DNA from: Draconibacterium sp.
GTDB taxonomy: Bacteria > Bacteroidota > Bacteroidia > Bacteroidales > Prolixibacteraceae
Assembly (NCBI GenBank): GCA_016705335.1
Contig: JADIYN010000023.1
Location: 1 to 64,000 of the forward strand
Length of the DNA stretch: 64,000 nucleotides
Reading direction: 5' to 3'
The position numbers and the translations under genes are program-made. Below are positions 46,332 through 56,076 of the stretch, piece after piece. Positions within the stretch are counted from its first letter, which is position 1; each line of letters opens with the position of its first letter. A model generated the notes under the pieces. That model ran no database searches. It saw only the letters and a program-made list of their open reading frames with translations, and was not told where the DNA came from.

Positions 46332-47104
46332 CTATTTAAACGAGATTACATTGTATTTAATCTCTTCGAGTCTGAATTCAAGGTAGCAGAAATCCCCTTC
46401 GGGACGTTTGTAAATCACATCGGCTTTTGATGGAAGTTTGTACCCGTTTACTGTTCTATATTCTTTAACCGGAGTTTCCCAGGGCAGGTTTGTGAAAGTT
46501 TTTCCATCGGTTTCAAATCGGTCGTAACTGAGAAAATTTACAAGTTTACCTTCATCATCGAAAGTAATAATTGCGCTGACGGTGATTTGTCCGTTGGTAA
46601 ATGTGGCTTTTACCTGTCCGGCATCCAACGTTTTCCATGTTATATTTTTATTAATGAGGCTGCCGGGTGCCATAAAACACATGTCGTTCAGTACAGTTAC
46701 GGTTTCAGCCTGGTTCATTTCGTGGCCCTTTGCATCAACCACTTTAAACAGATTGAGCAATTTGATGACCATTGTGGCTGTTTCGTTTTTGTACAGGTGA
46801 AGCCCAACCACCGGAACTCCCATTTTTACTGCATGGATATAAAATGCACGGAAAGGATAGTCAAAAAAATTGTACTGTTCAGAGGTAAACTGCATCCAGC
46901 CCGACTTTTCGGATGAACGAATTTGTCCATGGCTTTCAGAAAAACGTTCGAAATTTTTTCTTTTCCCATAAAACCAGCATAATGAATGTACTTTTTTACC
47001 GGTTCAGGCAGGTGTTGCATGTCGTTTTCGGTGAGTATTTCGGGCGTTCCGGTTTTTTCGGACTGTAGCCGTAAACGAACTTCATTCAGGTATTTTTTCT
47101 TCAT
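46332..47104 (-). pseudogene. DUF6544 family protein, one frameshift
   Basis: The N-terminal frame from 47104 (MKKKYLNEVRLRLQSEK, then LPEPVKKYIHYAGFMGKEKISNVFLKAMDKF) and the C-terminal frame (MQFTSEQYNFFDYPFRAFYIHAVKMGVPVVGLHLYKN, then GRWVKATFTNG-like strands, and EEIKYNVISFK) are continuous if one base is added near 46895-46925. This fits a DUF6544/DUF6920 type protein: LPxPVxRYxxyaG at the start, then a beta-rich body. Function unknown. About 257 residues repaired. Confidence 0.65.
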
Positions 47105-47286
47105 TAGTTTGTTATTAATAGTTCAAATTTATAAAAAAGAATTCCCTGCCGGCCAGTCAGGCGGAGATTCCACTAAGTCCGACAGTCACTCAGAGTCCCG
47201 TTTCCTCGGGAAAGTGCATTTTTGATAAATTATTTAAGCTGTTCCACAGGAATATTTCCCAATAATTTGAACTTTAAATTCGCATT

Positions 47287-47802
47287 TCAATTCAAATTAT
47301 AAAGCATTTTTATTTTTTGAGGAAGACTAAAAATCAAACCTACCCTATTTTTGTATTCATAATACTTTTGGCCAAAACATTTTAGCAATTGCACCTCTTC
47401 CTCTCTTACCAGGAAAGTTGTTGCAATGACCATTACCATTGCGGCTGCAAAAAAGATCCAGTTGTTGCAAATCATCCCTGTGGCAGGCAAAATAAAAATT
47501 ATCCAGCACGAATAAATTGGGTTTCGTGAACAGGCATACATTCCCGTTGTAATCAGTTTTCCTTTTGGAAAGTTGGAAATAAACTGTATTAATGTTGCAA
47601 CGAATGCTGCAAAACCTGCAATCAGCCAAATCCAGCCAATCACTCCAGCTTCAGCGCTTTTACCGGGAGCAATTTCTGTAAATGGTGTCGATTTTATTTC
47701 GAAAAAAATGGCAGCAGCCAAAACTGGTGCTGTTGCGAGCATGATTCGCGGGCCAACACCGCGTGCATCTAGTCCCGATGCCGAAATAAATTTATTTTTC
47801 AT
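47287..47802 (-). CDS. isoprenylcysteine carboxyl methyltransferase-like membrane protein
   Basis: A 171-residue membrane protein with four or five transmembrane helices. It has the ICMT/PEMT signature TTGMYACSRNPIYSCWIIFILPATG (an R-NP-x-Y motif that binds S-adenosylmethionine) and a C-terminal EEVQLLKCFGQKYYEYKNRVG. The family methylates isoprenyl-cysteine or small lipid-like amines in characterised cases, but bacterial members are mostly of unknown substrate. Intact; 18 bp upstream lies the CarboxypepD-like gene. Confidence 0.75.
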   Translation of the reverse strand: MKNKFISASGLDARGVGPRIMLATAPVLAAAIFFEIKSTPFTEIAPGKSAEAGVIGWIWLIAGFAAFVATLIQFISNFPKGKLITTGMYACSRNPIYSCWIIFILPATGMICNNWIFFAAAMVMVIATTFLVREEEVQLLKCFGQKYYEYKNRVGLIFSLPQKIKMLYNLN

Positions 47803-47820
47803 TACAGTTATTTTTTAATG

Positions 47821-48273
47821 TTACTTTTTCGTGGCAAATACTATTTGCTGTTCAGCTTCATTTCCTGATTTTGCCATTCGGGAAAAAAGTTTTGGTGATT
47901 TACGGTATATCCGGTTCAGCGCTATTTCACCCAGGTCTATTTTCGTAATATTATCATCAATAATAATGGGTTGAATGAGTTTTTTCTCAAAGTTATTCTG
48001 ACTGATTTCAACGTAGTATTTTCCTGAATCAAGCATCGAAATTGAGAATCGACCTTCTGTATCAGTCAACGTACCCACAACCAATGTTGAATCGTTCAAA
48101 TCAAATAAATCGACATTAACAAATTCAATGGGTGCATTACTTTCGATGTCGCTGATCCGACCGCTTATTAAACCTTTTTTGTCAACGTCAATAATTTCTG
48201 ATTTCACGGATCCGGCAATTAGTATAAAAAATACCGACAATATCAGCTTGATTCTGATAGTAATTGTTTTCAT
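47821..48273 (-). CDS. CarboxypepD-like secreted protein
   Basis: ATG 48273 (MKTITIRIKLILSVFFILIAGSVKS) gives a clean signal peptide; an upstream in-frame start at 48318 does not. The mature part of about 125 residues is a CarboxypepD-like/SdrD-B-type domain: GLISGRISDIESNAPIEFVNVDLFDLND, TLTDTEGRFSISMLDSGKYYVEIS. Such domains usually precede a TonB barrel or adhesion module; here the protein ends soon after. It may be the remnant of a longer receptor. Function unknown. Confidence 0.6.
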   Translation of the reverse strand: MKTITIRIKLILSVFFILIAGSVKSEIIDVDKKGLISGRISDIESNAPIEFVNVDLFDLNDSTLVVGTLTDTEGRFSISMLDSGKYYVEISQNNFEKKLIQPIIIDDNITKIDLGEIALNRIYRKSPKLFSRMAKSGNEAEQQIVFATKK

Positions 48274-48447
48274 GACTTTTTCTGTTTTCTGTTGTACAAA
48301 TTTGCTGAATTCAAACAAAGCTTGCCAACTTTTTCTGACGAACAGATGAATTTAAAAGATGAATGGCGAAAAAAAGGAATTGAGGGATTGAGGGAATGAG
48401 TGAATGATGCTGTAATAATGGTTTAAGGGAGAACAAGGAATAAATTT

Positions 48448-49527
48448 TTATTTATCTGCAAAAACTACCTTTTTTCCCAGAAACTGTGCGTAATGTTCTA
48501 AAGATTCGTTTACCTGTTTTTTTGTGGTTTTATCCGGTGCGCCAAAATATTCAGTTTCAGGAAATACATAATCGTTTTTCAGTATTCTTTTCCATATTCC
48601 AATTACTTTTCCGTTGTGCACAATTACCGGACGAAAAATCCCATTTATTAAAACCGCCCTTATATGATTTTCAAATGGCATCGAAGCACTTCTGTTTTTA
48701 TAGCTAATAATAAATTCATCAAAAGCAGGCAACAAAACCACCTGTTTTTTTTCAAGCTTTGGAACAATTTTAAACGGAGCAAAAAAGTAGGTTTCATCTC
48801 CCGTTACTTCCGATTCAAAACTTAGTTTTATAGATTCAATTGCCAGCCGGCAATCTTTTACAGGCAATCCCGACCACCAAATAAAATCACGCAAAGTAGC
48901 GGGGCCATGACTTGTAAAATATCTCTGTGCAAGTTCCACAACAGCTTCATCCCGATTCATTGTTTTTTTATCAGAAACTCTTTCAGCAAGTAATGCGTAG
49001 GTTTGTTTGCCATTTTTTATGCTGCCGTTTGCAATTATTCCTTCAATTTCAGCTCTCATTAAAATGTGCGAAATACGATTGTTGTCGTTGCTAAAACCTG
49101 CTGCCGCCAATAATTTCACAAGTTCTTCGCGTGTCAGATGTTGGTTATCGCGCAAAGCTTTTTCTATAATTGAATTGCTCCGGCTAAAAGCTGTTTCGGT
49201 AAGCCCCAGTTCCTTTTCCCTTGATCTTGCCAAACTTTTAATTTGTGGTGCCGAAAGTTCGAGCATCCAGTAAATATCGGCAGCAGAAACAAGGTGCCAG
49301 GTTGGCCTCAATACGTGGGTTCTGATGATTTCACCTGAATTGATGGCCGATTTGATTGTATTGACAGTCGAACCGGGCAGACGCACTCCCACTGCCCATT
49401 CCGACATATTGTAATCCTGAGCCTGAACTGCTCCCAACCAGCTTACAATTTCATTTACTGTTTTTAAAACAGGCGCTGCTATTTGTTGATTAAACAAACG
49501 AAGAAGTGCAATATCATCAAGATCCAT
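48448..49527 (-). CDS. winged-helix DNA-binding domain protein (AlkX/YcaQ-like superfamily)
   Basis: A 359-residue cytosolic protein: RLFNQQIAAPVLKTVNEIVSWLGAVQAQDYNMSEWAVGVRL, then LRPTWHLVSAADIYWMLEL, TREELVKLL winged-helix segments, and a C-terminal RPVIVHNGKVIGIWKR. This matches the winged-helix DNA-binding protein family PF06224, which includes DNA glycosylases such as AlkZ (YcaQ). Activity here is not proven. Its neighbours include a DNA alkylation repair-like gene some 3 kb away, a possible functional link. Confidence 0.75.
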   Translation of the reverse strand: MDLDDIALLRLFNQQIAAPVLKTVNEIVSWLGAVQAQDYNMSEWAVGVRLPGSTVNTIKSAINSGEIIRTHVLRPTWHLVSAADIYWMLELSAPQIKSLARSREKELGLTETAFSRSNSIIEKALRDNQHLTREELVKLLAAAGFSNDNNRISHILMRAEIEGIIANGSIKNGKQTYALLAERVSDKKTMNRDEAVVELAQRYFTSHGPATLRDFIWWSGLPVKDCRLAIESIKLSFESEVTGDETYFFAPFKIVPKLEKKQVVLLPAFDEFIISYKNRSASMPFENHIRAVLINGIFRPVIVHNGKVIGIWKRILKNDYVFPETEYFGAPDKTTKKQVNESLEHYAQFLGKKVVFADK

Positions 49528-49549
49528 AAAGTTGTTTTTTACCTTTTTT

Positions 49550-50067
49550 TCAGGTTAGCGGGTTATTCATTTTTTTTTCAATCCTGTCCCATCTTTCCTT
49601 CGGATTTTCTTCACCGTCAAAATATTCTTGTCTGGTGTCCATGCTGAAAATCCCATACGACGGAAATATAAGTAATTTGTTTGAATCGGGATATTCACAG
49701 ACATCACATCCGTTAAAAGTTCTTACATCGAGATAAATGCAGGGTTCGTTGCTGTGATTATAAAACTGGTGTGCTCCGGATTCTCCCACTTCAAAAAAAT
49801 CATATCGCCTGTACTTACAATCTCAAGTCCCTTTGTGGTTCGCAAAGTCATTGTGCCCGATACAACCATAAATAACTCTTCGGCATTGTGATGAAAATGG
49901 TACGGCGCTGAGAACTGTCCCGGATTTAACTGTCGTAAATCGAAGTTCAGATTTTGCGGTACAACACCCTTTTTAACTCTTGTAACATCGGAAAACAGCC
50001 TGAAATTGTCGATTTTGTTTTTGTTTTCCTGAAATTCACGTTCTGTGCTTTTTAATATTGTTGCCAT
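49550..50067 (-). pseudogene. cupin domain protein, one frameshift
   Basis: The first frame begins MATILKSTEREFQENKNKIDNFRLF and has cupin motif 1 (FHHNAEELFMVVSGTMTL). The second frame, from 49789, has motif 2 (GESGAHQFYNHSNEPCIYLDV). The break lies in a seven-A plus-strand run (49793-49799), and adding one base restores the frame (GDMIFFEVGESGAHQF). The C-terminal tail (ERWDRIEKKMNNPL) is helical. Metal-binding His residues are present. Probably a dioxygenase, isomerase or small-molecule binder; substrate unknown. Repaired length about 172. Confidence 0.75.
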
Positions 50068-50313
50068 TTCGAAATAGTTTTTGTTGTGAAAATTATAACA
50101 ATTCTGAATTCATTTTTACCTGTTTAGATGTTCTTTTTTCCATGTAAACGAAATCAGACTATGAGCTTCGAATTTGTTAAACAGGGCTTGCTGAAAAACT
50201 CAATATTCATTTTGTATTTGCGAATAACCTTGTATTTAATGCAAGAAATTAAGGTATAAAAAAATAAATTACAGTGGTATTTTGGTTTCCGAACCTAAAA
50301 ATTTTCTCTGTTT

Positions 50314-52368
50314 TCAATTAATTCCTGATGAGATCATGTCAAAAAGTTTATTCTTATTGATGGGCTTTTCAATAAATCCGTTACAACCGGCGGCAATGGT
50401 TTTGGCTTTATAATCGTCGAGAACATACGCTGTTTGAGCGATGATAAAAATTTCACTGTTGAACTTTCGAATTCGTTTAACTGCTTCCATTCCGTCCAAT
50501 TCAGGCATTTTTGAATCCATCAGTATAACAGCAGTATCCGGGTGTTTTTCCAACAGTTCTATTGCCTCGAATCCTGTAGTTGCATGAAATATTTCAGCCG
50601 ATAATTCTTCGAGTATATATTTCAGGTAAAAAAATGAGGATTTGTCGTCTTCGGCAACAATTATTTTTAAACCGGCCGGGATAACAGGGATACCTTTTTT
50701 CGCAGTTACCACGGGTTTTGGTTTTAATGATTCCGGTTGCGCATGATTTGGAATTGTAACAAAGAAGGTTGAGCCTTTATTAATTTCCGATTCAAGCCTG
50801 ATTTCTCCATTCAGCATTTTTGTATATTCATAACAAATCGACAAACCTAAACCAGATCCTTCGAAACGGCTTGAAATAGATGGATTGGCCTGTACAAAAT
50901 GATTAAATATCAATTCCTGTTTTTCTTCTTCAATACCAATACCTGTGTCGGAAACATAAAAACTGAAGCTATCATCAGTAACAGTGTAGCCAATTTTAAC
51001 ATAACCGCTTAGTGTGAACTTGAGTGCATTTTTTATCAGGTTTGTCAACACCGAATTTAACTTGTAATTATCAGAATAAAAGGTTCGAACAGTATTAACT
51101 TCCTTTTTTTCAATCAAAAGTTTTATTCCTTTTCTTTTGGCCTCCAGTTCAAAAAACATAAATAACTCGCTGATTATTTTTTCAATGTTTGTTTCTTTAA
51201 TATGAATTGATTCGAGGCCCGAATCCACTTTCGAGATATCAATTATATTGTTGATGGTTGTCAACATTCTATCGCCGCTTTGCTGAATAATATCGATGAA
51301 GTTTTTTTGTTCATCTGTTGAGTAATCATGTGATTTCAGTAATTCGGTGAAACCAATTATACCGTTCATGGGTGTACGGATTTCATGGCTCATGTTGGCA
51401 AGAAATGCCGATTTCATTCTGTCGCTTTCCTCAGCTTTTAATTTTTGCTTTTCAAGTTCTTTTGTAATTGTTGTATTTAATTCAAGCTGATGTTGCAGAT
51501 CCCTTGTTTTATTCTTCACCCTGATTCGTAACATGTAATTAAATCCCAGCAAAATAAGAATAACACCAGAGACAAGAATACCTGCCAGGATAAAATATCT
51601 GACAAGGTGTTTCCAGCCGTTTCCTCTTGTATTGTAACCTTCTATCCAACGGTCATAAATTTTCTTGTATTCTCCGTTCGACATAATTACTTCAAGCCCA
51701 TTGTTCAGAATTTTTGTCAGTTCAGGTTCATCCTTCGAAATTTTAAAGCCCATGTTCCGGTCAAGAACTTCTTCGTTTCCGGTTAATATATGAGCTCTGT
51801 TCATTTTTGCTGCATAATACATGCTCGATATTTTTTGCGAGAATGCGCAGGTAACATCATTTCTTTCGAGTTCATTCAGCAGGTCTTCGTAATTATCGAC
51901 ATAAATAAAGCGTGCAGTTGGATTTATGGAGTGGATATAACGAATGAGCACATCATTTTTCCACAGAACAATTAAAGGTTGAGGTTCAGTTCTGATTATA
52001 TCAGACGAAATTTTATTCCGAAACTTATCGTTGTACAAAAAACAATGCGAAGTTCGTATTACAGAGCGTGTGTAGTTGTATTTTTCGTCGGGAATTCCAT
52101 AATAATGAGTGCCTGCAATTGCCTGTATTTTACCTTCTTTGAGTAAATCGTTTGCTGTTTTCCAGTCTGCACTTTTTACATTTATTTTAACATTATACAA
52201 CTTCCTGATGGCATTTAATATGTCGATATTAAATCCTTCAAGTTCTCCTTTTTCGTTAATGTAGTTATAAGGCGGATAGTCATTACTAACCATAACCTCG
52301 TATTGGGCCGGGGCAAAAAAGCTCAAAAACAACAGAAACACAAATATTAAAAACGTCCTTTTTTTCAT
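50314..52368 (-). CDS. BvgS-like hybrid histidine kinase with SBP_bac_3 sensor
   Basis: A 684-residue membrane protein: signal peptide, a periplasmic amino-acid-binding-type SBP_bac_3 domain (VSNDYPPYNYINEKGELEGFNIDIL, then MGFKISKDEPELTKILNNGL; about residues 22-245), one transmembrane helix (about 262-282), HisKA with phospho-His in FLANMSHEIRTPMNGII, HATPase_c (NLIKNALKFTLSG, DTGIGI, GSGLGLSI) and a C-terminal receiver (acceptor Asp in VILMDSKMPELDG, Lys in EKPIN). It likely senses a small extracellular ligand. No separate output regulator is adjacent. Intact. Confidence 0.9.
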   Translation of the reverse strand: MKKRTFLIFVFLLFLSFFAPAQYEVMVSNDYPPYNYINEKGELEGFNIDILNAIRKLYNVKINVKSADWKTANDLLKEGKIQAIAGTHYYGIPDEKYNYTRSVIRTSHCFLYNDKFRNKISSDIIRTEPQPLIVLWKNDVLIRYIHSINPTARFIYVDNYEDLLNELERNDVTCAFSQKISSMYYAAKMNRAHILTGNEEVLDRNMGFKISKDEPELTKILNNGLEVIMSNGEYKKIYDRWIEGYNTRGNGWKHLVRYFILAGILVSGVILILLGFNYMLRIRVKNKTRDLQHQLELNTTITKELEKQKLKAEESDRMKSAFLANMSHEIRTPMNGIIGFTELLKSHDYSTDEQKNFIDIIQQSGDRMLTTINNIIDISKVDSGLESIHIKETNIEKIISELFMFFELEAKRKGIKLLIEKKEVNTVRTFYSDNYKLNSVLTNLIKNALKFTLSGYVKIGYTVTDDSFSFYVSDTGIGIEEEKQELIFNHFVQANPSISSRFEGSGLGLSICYEYTKMLNGEIRLESEINKGSTFFVTIPNHAQPESLKPKPVVTAKKGIPVIPAGLKIIVAEDDKSSFFYLKYILEELSAEIFHATTGFEAIELLEKHPDTAVILMDSKMPELDGMEAVKRIRKFNSEIFIIAQTAYVLDDYKAKTIAAGCNGFIEKPINKNKLFDMISSGIN

Positions 52369-52465
52369 TACTTGTTCGAATGCCGTAAAACTACAAAAGT
52401 TTTAAAATATTCTAAGAAAATTTGTATTGTTTCTAATATAAATCGCTGAAATACACATTTACAAT

Positions 52466-52620
52466 GCATAACGGATTGGTTTAAGTAGTTAGTGCTGAAG
52501 TGGAGCATAGCGGAACGAGGGACTATGTACCTCTATCAGACTTTTACAAAAGCAATGACTGTATCTGCAATTGTTAATGAGGCCCAAAGTCTTACGACTA
52601 ACTGGCGTTGCATGCGGGAA
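52466..52620. repeat. inverted-repeat element sharing a terminus with 1521-1700
   Basis: The left end reads GCATAACGGATTGGT (52466-52480). The right end of the 1521-1700 element reads, in reverse complement, GCATAACGGTTGGT. Here the right end contains ACTAACTGGCGTTGCATGC, roughly complementary to the left. The body is richer in G+C than its flanks. A dispersed MITE-like or attC-like element is the likely explanation. Confidence 0.4.
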
Positions 52621-52710
52621 ACATATAATATTAAATATTGAACATTGAAAAACTTCGGATTAAAACCTAAAAATCTGTAACATTTAACCTTTTCCCTATA
52701 TTTGCCAGCA

Positions 52711-53430
52711 ATGGAAACAACACGTTTAAACAAGGCAATTTCGGAAACAGGTTACTGTTCACGACGGGTAGCCGACAGATTGATTGAAGAAGGTAAAGTT
52801 GAAGTAAATGGTGAAGTTGCAGGATTGGGTTTACAAGTTTCCAAATCGGATATAATTTTTGTTGAAGGAATTCAAATAACAAACAAAGTTAAACCCGTTT
52901 ATCTGGCATTTTATAAACCTGTTGGCATTACTTCAACCACCGATTTAAGTATTAAAAGCAATATCATCGGGTTTATTAATTATCCTGAACGGATTTTCCC
53001 GGTTGGCAGGCTCGACAAACCAAGCGAAGGTTTAATTATTATGACAAACGATGGCGATATTGTAAACAAGATCCTGCGCTCAAAAAACAACCACGAAAAG
53101 GAATACATAGTAACTGTCAATAAAAAAATAACTCTTGATTTTATTGATAAAATGGGAAATGGAGTGCCTGTTCTTGATACGGTTACAAAAAAATGCCAAG
53201 TAAATATGATTGACGATTACACATTCAATATTATACTCACGCAGGGACTTAACCGGCAGATTCGCCGCATGTGCGATTACCTTGGTTACGAAGTAAAAAC
53301 ATTAAAAAGACTACGGATTATGAATATCAAACTCAACAACCTCAAACCCGGTCAATTCCGTCATTTTTCAAAAGAAGAGCTTGAAAAAGTTATGCAGCAT
53401 ATTGAGGATTCGTGCAAAACAGACACTTAA
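52711..53430 (+). CDS. rluF: 23S rRNA pseudouridine synthase RluF-like
   Basis: Start ATG 52711 (METTRLNKAISETGYCSRRVADRLIEEGKVEVNG) in preference to the in-frame ATG nine bases upstream. The S4-like RNA-binding domain occupies residues 1-60; the catalytic domain has FPVGRLDKPSEGLIIMTNDG with the nucleophilic Asp in RLDK, and KEYIVTVNKKI, QGLNRQIRRMCDYLGY, LKRLRIMNIKL. This combination matches RluF (U2604 of 23S rRNA; also tRNA-Tyr U35 in E. coli). Intact, about 239 residues. Confidence 0.85.
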   Translation: METTRLNKAISETGYCSRRVADRLIEEGKVEVNGEVAGLGLQVSKSDIIFVEGIQITNKVKPVYLAFYKPVGITSTTDLSIKSNIIGFINYPERIFPVGRLDKPSEGLIIMTNDGDIVNKILRSKNNHEKEYIVTVNKKITLDFIDKMGNGVPVLDTVTKKCQVNMIDDYTFNIILTQGLNRQIRRMCDYLGYEVKTLKRLRIMNIKLNNLKPGQFRHFSKEELEKVMQHIEDSCKTDT

Positions 53431-53460
53431 TGAGATAGTGCCAGATAAATAAATAACATC

Positions 53461-54647
53461 TTAATTTATCTTCCCAGCATCCACCACCAAATGTTTTATC
53501 GATTTCTCAGTTTCGGAGGTACGGGAAGAATAAGTGATATGCAACATTCCATCGCCAGTTTGAATCAGGCATGGATATGAATAGCTTCCCCCACCCAGTT
53601 TGTTATCGTTTTCGAGATATTCTTTCCATTTCCAGGTTTCGCCTTCATCATCTGATAGCATTAAAACAATGCGGTAGCGGCCATCGTTGATGTCGTTTCC
53701 AACGAATGCCCATCGTCCGTCTTTCAATGCTAAAAGTTCAACACTGGCTTCATTTGGAATATCAGTTTTACTGAGTAACTCCAGCTTTCGCCGTTATCTT
53801 TTGAAATACTTTTATGCACCCTGGCCGGAGCATCGCCACTGTCGCGCATGTATGCCACAATATCTCCATTTTTGCGAATGGAAAGCGCAGGTTGAATCGG
53901 GCCGCGACCTACAATTGGTTTTGATGCCTTCCATGTTTCACCAGCGTCATCGGAAATGGCACAAATTGAAAGATTGTAACCATCGGAATACAATGGCAGA
54001 AGGATTCTGCCATTCCCTAGAATCAGCGGTTTTATGCGTGTCATCCAGCCAATGCTTCGCTTCACTTTGTCTTTGCTTGCTTCAATTATCAAATCATCAT
54101 ACAAAGGAGCATAACCGGCCCAACCGTGCTCCAGTTCAGGCATTTCCTTAAATTTTTGTTGAATTTCTTCTTCAAATTCCTTACCGGGTTTTATCAAAAT
54201 ATTGTCCTGCCAATCCCAAACGGGAGCACCCTCATTGTTATAATTGGTTGAAGTCCGGGTCCGAAGAATTGAACCTTCCCACTGGTTGCCCTGAACAGCA
54301 ATCCATACAAGAAAAAGTTTCCCTTTATTATTCAGAAATACAACTGGATTACAGTCGGGTAAACCAGGTGTATCTGCAGCAACGAACGGTTTACTCCAGG
54401 CAGATTTACCCTTTTCAAGCCGGGCGCCCATAATTCGAACATCATCGGCAGTGCGTTCACCACTTCCCTGAAACCACACAGCAAGAAAATCTCCGTTTGG
54501 CAAAGCAACTATACTGCTGCCGTGGGCATGTTCCGGTTGGGGAGTAAAAATAAACTCTTCTTTTACAATTGAATTGTATTTGTTTTTTTGCTGAGCGAAA
54601 ACGAAAAATGAAGTGACCATTAACAGGAAAACAAGCAATACTTTCAT
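53461..54647 (-). pseudogene. sialidase-like (BNR) glycoside hydrolase, one frameshift
   Basis: The first frame starts with a signal peptide (MKVLLVFLLMVTSFFVFAQ). It then has FTPQPEHAHGSSIVALPNGDFLAVWFQGSGERTADDVRIM, the BNR/Asp-box motif SDDAGETWK and SKDNGESWSYSV. The second frame has LSDDEGETWKWKEYL, another Asp box, and GGSYSYPCLIQTGDGMLHITYS. This is the GH33-type or sialidase-like superfamily fold. Adding one A to the coding AAAA run (plus-strand TTTT 53766-53769) joins SYSVKTDIPNEASVELLALKDGRW. About 396 residues. True sialic acid specificity is uncertain. Confidence 0.8.
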
Positions 54648-54800
54648 TTGATTTCAATTTTTTTCAAGTTGAATTTTACTTTTTTAAGCTATGGTTATTA
54701 GTAGTTACAAATCCCCCGGCTTCGCCACCCCCTTTGAAAAGGGGGACTTACCTCACTTATCTTGTGTCTCAAATTCCTGTGTCCTGAATCTATTCATAAA

Positions 54801-55952
54801 TCAATTCTTCCTTACATAAAACGAAACCCACAAAATGTAAAGCAAACAGCCGCCAATCACCAAAACACTTGCCAGGGGCGAAAACATTGTACTTACTAGT
54901 CCCATTACAAGCGGAATTACAGCTCCACCCGAAACTGCCATAATCAGCAAACCTGAAATTTCGTTGGCACGGTCGGGCATTTTTTCCAATGAAAGAGAAA
55001 ATATGATTGGAAACATATTTCCCACTCCAAAACCAATAATAAAAATTGAAATCAATGCCACAGTGAAAGTGGGAGAAACAAACACTCCGGCAACACCGGC
55101 TAATGAAGTTAATGCGGTAAGTAAAAGAAAAATCCGTGGTTTTATCCAGTTCAGAATTATTGCACCAATTAGCCTTGAAATGGTTTCACCGGCAAAAAAG
55201 GCGCTGATTCCCCAAACTGCTTTTTCCATTGTTATGCCATATTTTGCAATAAGAATATTTGAAATGTTAGTGTTTGTAGCCACTTCAACACCAACAATCA
55301 GAAAAATTGACAAAGCCATAAAAGCAACGAACCTGTTTTTCAGCAAACTAAAACATGATGCAAAAGTTGCAGGTTTTCTGTCGGGTTTCGACTCAACAAT
55401 TGGTGTCATTAAAAACCAAAGTGCGCCAAGCAGCGAAGTGATCCCATAAATTGCCAAAACCAAACGCCAGTCGCCAAAGCGAGACGCCACAAATGCAGCA
55501 ATCAACGGACCTGAAAATGAAATAATCGCTTTCACAAACTGCGAAGTACTCATATAACTCGCCAATCTTTGAGCAGGAGAAACATCCTGCAACAGCGGAT
55601 TGGCAGAAACCTGGATAATTGTATTACCAATTCCGAGCAAAATAAACGAGGCAAACATCATCGCAAATGAGTAATGTACAAATGGTAAACCCAAACCTAC
55701 CGCCTGAATTACCATCCCAATCATAAGCATATTTTTTTTGCCGAATTTGTCTTGTAAAACACCTGCAGGCACCGACAAAATGAAGAACCACAAAAGCACC
55801 ATCATTGGCAGGAACTGTGCTATAAAATTTGTCAACTTGAAATCGAGTTGAATATATCCGGTTGCCACTCCAATAATATCGACAAATCCCATCACGATAA
55901 ATGCAAAGAATGCAGGAAATAGTTTGCTCCAGTTAGCTTGTTTTGTTGTCAT
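54801..55952 (-). CDS. FucP-like MFS sugar transporter
   Basis: A 383-residue membrane protein with 11-12 predicted helices. N-terminal features: LFPAFFAFIVMGFVDIIGVATGYIQ, and FILSVPAGVLQDKFGKKNMLM with motif-A-like charges; GNTIIQVSANPLLQDVSPA is common in the FHS (fucose-galactose-glucose/H+) family. Substrate is probably a monosaccharide. It sits between the sialidase-like and phosphatase genes on the same strand. Intact. Confidence 0.85.
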   Translation of the reverse strand: MTTKQANWSKLFPAFFAFIVMGFVDIIGVATGYIQLDFKLTNFIAQFLPMMVLLWFFILSVPAGVLQDKFGKKNMLMIGMVIQAVGLGLPFVHYSFAMMFASFILLGIGNTIIQVSANPLLQDVSPAQRLASYMSTSQFVKAIISFSGPLIAAFVASRFGDWRLVLAIYGITSLLGALWFLMTPIVESKPDRKPATFASCFSLLKNRFVAFMALSIFLIVGVEVATNTNISNILIAKYGITMEKAVWGISAFFAGETISRLIGAIILNWIKPRIFLLLTALTSLAGVAGVFVSPTFTVALISIFIIGFGVGNMFPIIFSLSLEKMPDRANEISGLLIMAVSGGAVIPLVMGLVSTMFSPLASVLVIGGCLLYILWVSFYVRKN

Positions 55953-56076
55953 TAATTTTGATTTTAGTTTATTGTTTTGATTAAAAAATTTGCTCCTAAA
56001 TATATTTAAAATAAAGCTGGTTTTACATAAAAATTTTTTAATAGAAAGGCAGTTTTCTTAATTGTTTTGTTGTCTT

